The notes under the pieces are model-generated. The model did not search any database. It was not told the origin of the DNA and was given only the letters and a program-made list of their open reading frames with translations. The position numbers and the translations under genes are program-made. Of a DNA stretch of 35,328 nucleotides, positions 32,419 through 35,328 are shown piece after piece (position 1 is the stretch's first letter; every line of letters begins with the position of its first letter). Source of the stretch: JALZAI01 sp038212215 (GTDB lineage: Bacteria > Actinomycetota > Actinomycetes > Mycobacteriales > Jatrophihabitantaceae); the NCBI GenBank assembly GCA_038212215.1, contig JBBQUT010000041.1:1-35328 (forward strand). Direction: 5' to 3'.

Positions 32419-32703
32419 TCAGCTGGAGGCGAGTTCCAGCCACGCGAGGTCTCCGGTGAAGCGTGTTTCGCTTTTCATCGTGGTGTTGGCTTTTACCCAC
32501 TCGGCGAGCGCGGCGTCGGCCGCCTTGGCGTGCTCCTCGGACTCCCATTGGCTGATGGACACAACCTTGTCGTCGTCGAACATGACCCCGTACGAGATGT
32601 ATCCCGGTGTGCCGGTCACGATCGGGATGACCCCAGCGCGCGCCTTGGCCTCCAGCTCGGCCTTGTTCTCCTGATATGTGTAGACAACCACTCGTGCGTA
32701 CAT
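32419..32703 (-). CDS. Antibiotic biosynthesis monooxygenase-like (ABM) protein
   Basis: A 94-residue protein with the ABM pattern: MYARVVVYTYQENKAELEAK, GTPGYISYGVMFDDDKVVSIS and QWESEEHAKAADAALAEW. Members are small dimeric ferredoxin-like-fold proteins that oxidise aromatics without a cofactor or degrade haem, but many only bind ligands. ATG 32703 has GAAGGG eight bases upstream. No partner gene is evident. Confidence 0.75.
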   Translation of the reverse strand: MYARVVVYTYQENKAELEAKARAGVIPIVTGTPGYISYGVMFDDDKVVSISQWESEEHAKAADAALAEWVKANTTMKSETRFTGDLAWLELASS

Positions 32704-33029
32704 GCGGCGACCCTTCCCCCCGACTGACGTCACGAGTGACCAGCTGGCTCCCCGTGTCAGTGCGCGCAACATAACGCTGATCGGCATCGCGCGATAGGGG
32801 CGCACGCCGGGTCGCGCAAATGCCGCTACCGCGCCGCTGTCGCGGCCCATACGGTCGTGCCGCTGATGAAGCACTGTTCAGCACGCGCCGAGCCGTCGAT
32901 CGGTGAGCACACGGCGGACGTCATCGAGGCGCGCAGATCGGGCCGCAGATGGGCACGCCCAAGTGCTGGCGACCCCGCCGGCACGCCGCTGTACTCATCG
33001 CCGTGGCGAATCGGTGTCACACTTCCCGG
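32704..33029. other. Intergenic stretch, no feature recognised
   Basis: Between the ABM-like gene and the DUF1801 gene, which are divergent. Frames here are low-quality translations. It should hold both promoters, but I see no clear -10/-35 pair, palindrome or RNA gene. Confidence 0.4.
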
Positions 33030-33380
33030 GTGGCAGCCGCCGATATCGATAGCTACCTGACGGGCGTGGACGAGCCGAAGCGCAGCACCCTCGAGCACTT
33101 GCGTCGAGACATTCACGCCGCCCTCCCGGACGCCGAGGAATGCATCTCCTACGGCATGCCGGCCTTTAAGGTCCGCGGCAAGACCATCGCCGGATTCGCC
33201 GCGTTCAAGAATCATTTGAGCTACCTGCCGCACAGCGGATCGGTGCTGCCGACTCTCGCCGCCGCCCTCGCCGGATACGAGGGAACCAAAGGCTCGCTGC
33301 ACTTCCCGGTCGACGAACCGCTCCCGGCCGCGATAGTCAATCAGCTCGTCGGCACCCGGCTGCGGGAACTCGGTCTCTAG
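33030..33380 (+). CDS. DUF1801 (YdhG-like) protein
   Basis: A 116-residue protein with the family pattern: AADIDSYLTGVDEPKRSTLEHLR, then AEECISYGMPAFKVRGKTIAGFAAFKNHLSYLPH and GSLHFPVDEPLP. Proteins of this group are related to iron-chaperone-like domains and are widespread single genes; their job is not settled. GTG 33030 is chosen because homologous sequence begins a few residues later. No operon partner. Confidence 0.82.
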   Translation: MAAADIDSYLTGVDEPKRSTLEHLRRDIHAALPDAEECISYGMPAFKVRGKTIAGFAAFKNHLSYLPHSGSVLPTLAAALAGYEGTKGSLHFPVDEPLPAAIVNQLVGTRLRELGL

Positions 33381-33543
33381 GCCGAGCGGGCGGCGCGCGT
33401 AGCGGTAGATCTGCTCACAGCAACCCAAGCGACGCTGATGGCGTTGTGTCCACCTTCATGGTACGGCGGGGGTGGGGCCTTGCGGCAAGGCCCGGGTGGT
33501 GCGGCAAACTCGCGCGTCCAACCAGGTAGGCGGAGGGATTCAG

Positions 33544-33966
33544 GTGTCCAGACCGCTCGATGAGGGTCCGTTTTTCCATGGCACGATCGCGGATCTGAGC
33601 GTGGGTGAGTTCCTCACGGCGGGCCGCCGATCGAACTACCGTCCCGAGATCGTGATGAACCACATCTATTTCACTGCGCTCGTCGACGGTGCAGGCCTCG
33701 CCGCGGAGATCGCTGCCGAACTCGCCGAAGGCGACGCGATCCCGAGGCTTTATGTAGTCGAGCCGACCGGAGCGTTCGAGAACGATCCGAACGTGACCGA
33801 CAGGAAGTTTCCCGGCAACCCCACCCGGTCGTACCGCAGTCGCGCCGCACTGCGGATCGTCAGCGAGATCGACGAGTGGACGCGACTGACTCCCGAGCAA
33901 CTCCAGACATGGCGGGAACGACTGTCAGTGCTTCTCTCAAGCGATCGGGGCGAGATCATCAATTGA
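33544..33966 (+). CDS. arr: Rifampin ADP-ribosyltransferase
   Basis: A 140-residue protein very similar in pattern to Arr: FFHGTIADL, SNYRPEIVMNHIYFTALVDGAG, YVVEPTGAFENDPNVTD and KFPGNPTRSYRS. The catalytic trio of His12, Tyr42 and Asp81 is at the expected positions, allowing for a four-residue insertion before YVVEP. It transfers ADP-ribose from NAD to rifamycins and so inactivates them. GTG 33544 has GGAGG eight bases upstream. It stands alone between DUF1801 and the polymerase gene. Confidence 0.94.
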   Translation: MSRPLDEGPFFHGTIADLSVGEFLTAGRRSNYRPEIVMNHIYFTALVDGAGLAAEIAAELAEGDAIPRLYVVEPTGAFENDPNVTDRKFPGNPTRSYRSRAALRIVSEIDEWTRLTPEQLQTWRERLSVLLSSDRGEIIN

Positions 33967-33976
33967 GGACCCTCAA
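33963..33976. terminator. Small hairpin at the arr stop codon
   Basis: TTGAG (33963-33967) and CTCAA (33972-33976) can pair around a GACC loop directly at the stop codon. Short, without a T tract; weak as a terminator. Confidence 0.25.
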
Positions 33977-34068
33977 CCCGGCGGCCCGTCAGCGCTCGAT
34001 CGCGACGGGTGACGATTCGGTCTGACCCGCAGCGGAAGGCCGTGCACCCGCCGGGCCAAGATATTCCC

Positions 34069-35028
34069 GTGGCCACGAATGAAGCCCGCGACGGCGTTGC
34101 CCTGACCAATCTGGACGAGCCGCTGTTCGATGGTGCCGAGGCGGCGAAGCGCGACCTCGTCGATTACCTCGACGCGCTTCACCCGCAGGTCATCGGGGCC
34201 CTGACCGGCCGGCCGTTGTCGGTCATACGCGCGCTTCGCGGCCAGAAGCCGTTCATGCAGAAGAACCTGCCGAAGTACGCGCCGGACTGGGTCGCCACCA
34301 CGCCGGTCTGGTCGGCAACGTCAAAGCGAGAGATCGCCTACGCACTGTGCAACGACCGGCGAACTCTGCTGTGGTTGGCCAATCAGCGTGCCGTCGAATT
34401 CCACCCGACCCTGTTCCGGATTCCGGAGGCCGACGCGCCCACTCACCTCGTCCTCGACCTCGATCCACCCGAGGGCGGCGACTTTCGATCGGTGGTCGCG
34501 GCTGCCGAACTGGTCCGCCAGGCGCTGGCGGAGGTCGGTCTGGCCGGCGCCGTAAAGACCAGCGGGTCGAAGGGCGTGCACGTTTTCGTGCCGGTGACGT
34601 GCGCGAGCACTGAGGAGGTCGCCCTGGCCACACGCGCGCTGGCAGTCCGGACCGAGGCACTCGACCCGACCGTCGCCACGACCGCGTTCATCAAGGCCGA
34701 TCGCGAAGGGAAGGTCTTCATCGACTCCACGCGGGCCGGCGGCGCCAGCGTGGCCGCCGCCTACAGCCCGCGGTTGCGGGCGGGCACCCCGGTGTCATTT
34801 CCCGTCGCGTGGTCGGACCTCGCCGACGTGACCCCTGGCGACTTCACCGTGCGCACGGCGGCCGCCCTGGTCGGCGACGCCGACCCGTGGACGGTACTGA
34901 TGCCCGCACCGCAGCAGGTGCCGGCCGAGCTTGTCGAGCAAGGCCGCACGATCCCGGCCGCCCGTGCGCAGGCGCTGCACGAAGGGCTGCGGCGACACCA
35001 CCGCGGGCAAGAGCACCGGCGTGGCTAA
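34069..35028 (+). CDS. Stand-alone LigD-type DNA polymerase/primase (PolD-like)
   Basis: A 319-residue protein of the archaeo-eukaryotic primase superfamily as in mycobacterial LigD polymerase domains and their free relatives. Metal-binding Asp130 and Asp132 (LDLDPPEGGD), the Ser165-to-His171 phosphate motif (SGSKGVH) and Asp219 (KVFIDSTRAGG) are all present, followed by AAAYSPRLRAGTPVS. Such enzymes fill gaps and add ribonucleotides in DNA end-joining or repair. GTG 34069 is preferred over GTG 34009 because family members begin close to it (LTNLDEPLFDGAEAAKRDL). No ligase, nuclease or Ku gene is in the window. Confidence 0.88.
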   Translation: MATNEARDGVALTNLDEPLFDGAEAAKRDLVDYLDALHPQVIGALTGRPLSVIRALRGQKPFMQKNLPKYAPDWVATTPVWSATSKREIAYALCNDRRTLLWLANQRAVEFHPTLFRIPEADAPTHLVLDLDPPEGGDFRSVVAAAELVRQALAEVGLAGAVKTSGSKGVHVFVPVTCASTEEVALATRALAVRTEALDPTVATTAFIKADREGKVFIDSTRAGGASVAAAYSPRLRAGTPVSFPVAWSDLADVTPGDFTVRTAAALVGDADPWTVLMPAPQQVPAELVEQGRTIPAARAQALHEGLRRHHRGQEHRRG

Positions 35029-35116
35029 ATCCGGCTAGATCCGCGTCATGATCCCCCGTTGTCCAGCGCGCCAGGCGGAGCCGGCCGGACAGCCGTTCGA
35101 TCCAGGTCCGCGGTCA

Positions 35117-35166
35117 TTGACAATGCGTTCCCTGCTCCGCATAGTTAAGCACATACTTAAGCATTC
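35117..35166 (+). promoter_or_regulatory. Promoter and ArsR-type repeat before the last gene
   Basis: TTGACA (35117-35122), 17 bases and CATAGT (35140-35145) form a good -35/-10 pair. TTAAGCA occurs twice (35145-35151 and 35157-35163), 12 bases apart, giving TTAAG-rich repeats as in ArsR operators. The promoter overlaps the ATG at 35123, so a transcript from it would start near 35152. Confidence 0.45.
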
Positions 35167-35328
35167 GGCACTCGACCTAGCATTCCTCGCGCTCGGCGAT
35201 CCGACCCGCCGGGCGTTGGTCGAGCAGTTGACGCTGGGGCCGACGTCCGTCAGCGCGCTGGCGGCGCCGCTGCCGATGTCACTGCCCGCCGTGCACCAGC
35301 ACTTGCAGGTGCTTGAACACAGCGGTCT
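35123..35328 (+). CDS. ArsR-family regulator, N-terminal part (runs off the window)
   Basis: The open frame encodes ALDLAFLALGDPTRRALVEQ, then SALAAPLPMSLPAVHQHLQV and LEHSG at the window end. This is the winged helix of the ArsR family, in the branch that pairs with SRPBCC-domain proteins (a known association, not seen here). ATG 35123 is the only ordinary start, but it lies inside the predicted promoter. Homologues would start nearer IVKHILKHSALD; both ATA codons there (35141, 35153) sit where Met might be expected. Confidence 0.75.
   Translation, partial: MRSLLRIVKHILKHSALDLAFLALGDPTRRALVEQLTLGPTSVSALAAPLPMSLPAVHQHLQVLEHSG

Noticed and set aside
1..35328. CRISPR arrays, tRNA or rRNA genes
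   Set aside because: No regularly spaced direct repeats with spacers, cloverleaf or rRNA-like sequence was seen; the only tandem repeat is the 71-bp unit at 30039-30202, which has no spacers.

Overview
The window is high-GC DNA, most likely from an actinobacterium of the Mycobacteriales type. Supporting signs are GC-rich third codon positions, frequent GTG/TTG starts, tightly overlapping genes, an Arr rifampin ADP-ribosyltransferase, a stand-alone LigD-type polymerase, an EphA-like epoxide hydrolase and many small regulators beside catabolic genes. The genus cannot be fixed from the sequence. The region looks accessory and catabolic, with several decaying genes.

Layout. 1-186 is the tail of an unidentified gene. 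298-2746 (minus) is a three-gene set (flavin/PPOX-fold protein, alpha/beta hydrolase, epoxide hydrolase) facing a divergent HxlR regulator, with two identical-architecture operator palindromes between them. 3536-6640 is a PAS-GGDEF diguanylate cyclase gene split by a complete IS701-family element (3591-5045, 4-bp GTAG target duplication); it also carries a frameshift. 6669-10992 holds a MarR-MFS pair, an MFS-SDR pair and the stump of a TetR regulator.

11069-15777 (minus) is a compact five-gene operon: SDR dehydrogenase, PxpA, PxpB, PxpC (5-oxoprolinase-type lactamase) and a thiamine-diphosphate enzyme. Four of its junctions overlap or nearly touch. I do not recognise this combination as a described pathway, and it is the best candidate here for an uncharacterised system. 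A methyltransferase remnant and an orphan sugar-type ABC ATPase follow.

17590-22914 holds a SixA phosphatase, a squalene-cyclase-like protein, a small membrane protein, two consecutive Rieske proteins (one fused to DUF2231) and three uncharacterised proteins, one with a zinc ribbon and one small and membrane-bound. 23062-27068 is a methyl-group module: a betaine/homocysteine methyltransferase overlapping a sarcosine-oxidase-type flavoenzyme, then a convergent LysR regulator and a TauE/SafE permease. 27103-29425 is a self-regulated GntR(YtrA)-ABC-2 transporter operon with two CCTAGG palindromes upstream. 29510-31868 has a cysteine hydrolase and an NCS1 nucleobase/hydantoin permease separated by a 71-bp tandem repeat, plus a possible small ORF. 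32009-35328 has small stress-type proteins (a hypothetical protein, an ABM-like monooxygenase, DUF1801), arr, a LigD-type polymerase and the start of an ArsR regulator.

Three genes in the first 6 kb each appear to lack one base in a short homopolymer (GGG to GG, TTT to TT, AAA to AA). This suggests either assembly errors or local decay and affects how those genes should be read.
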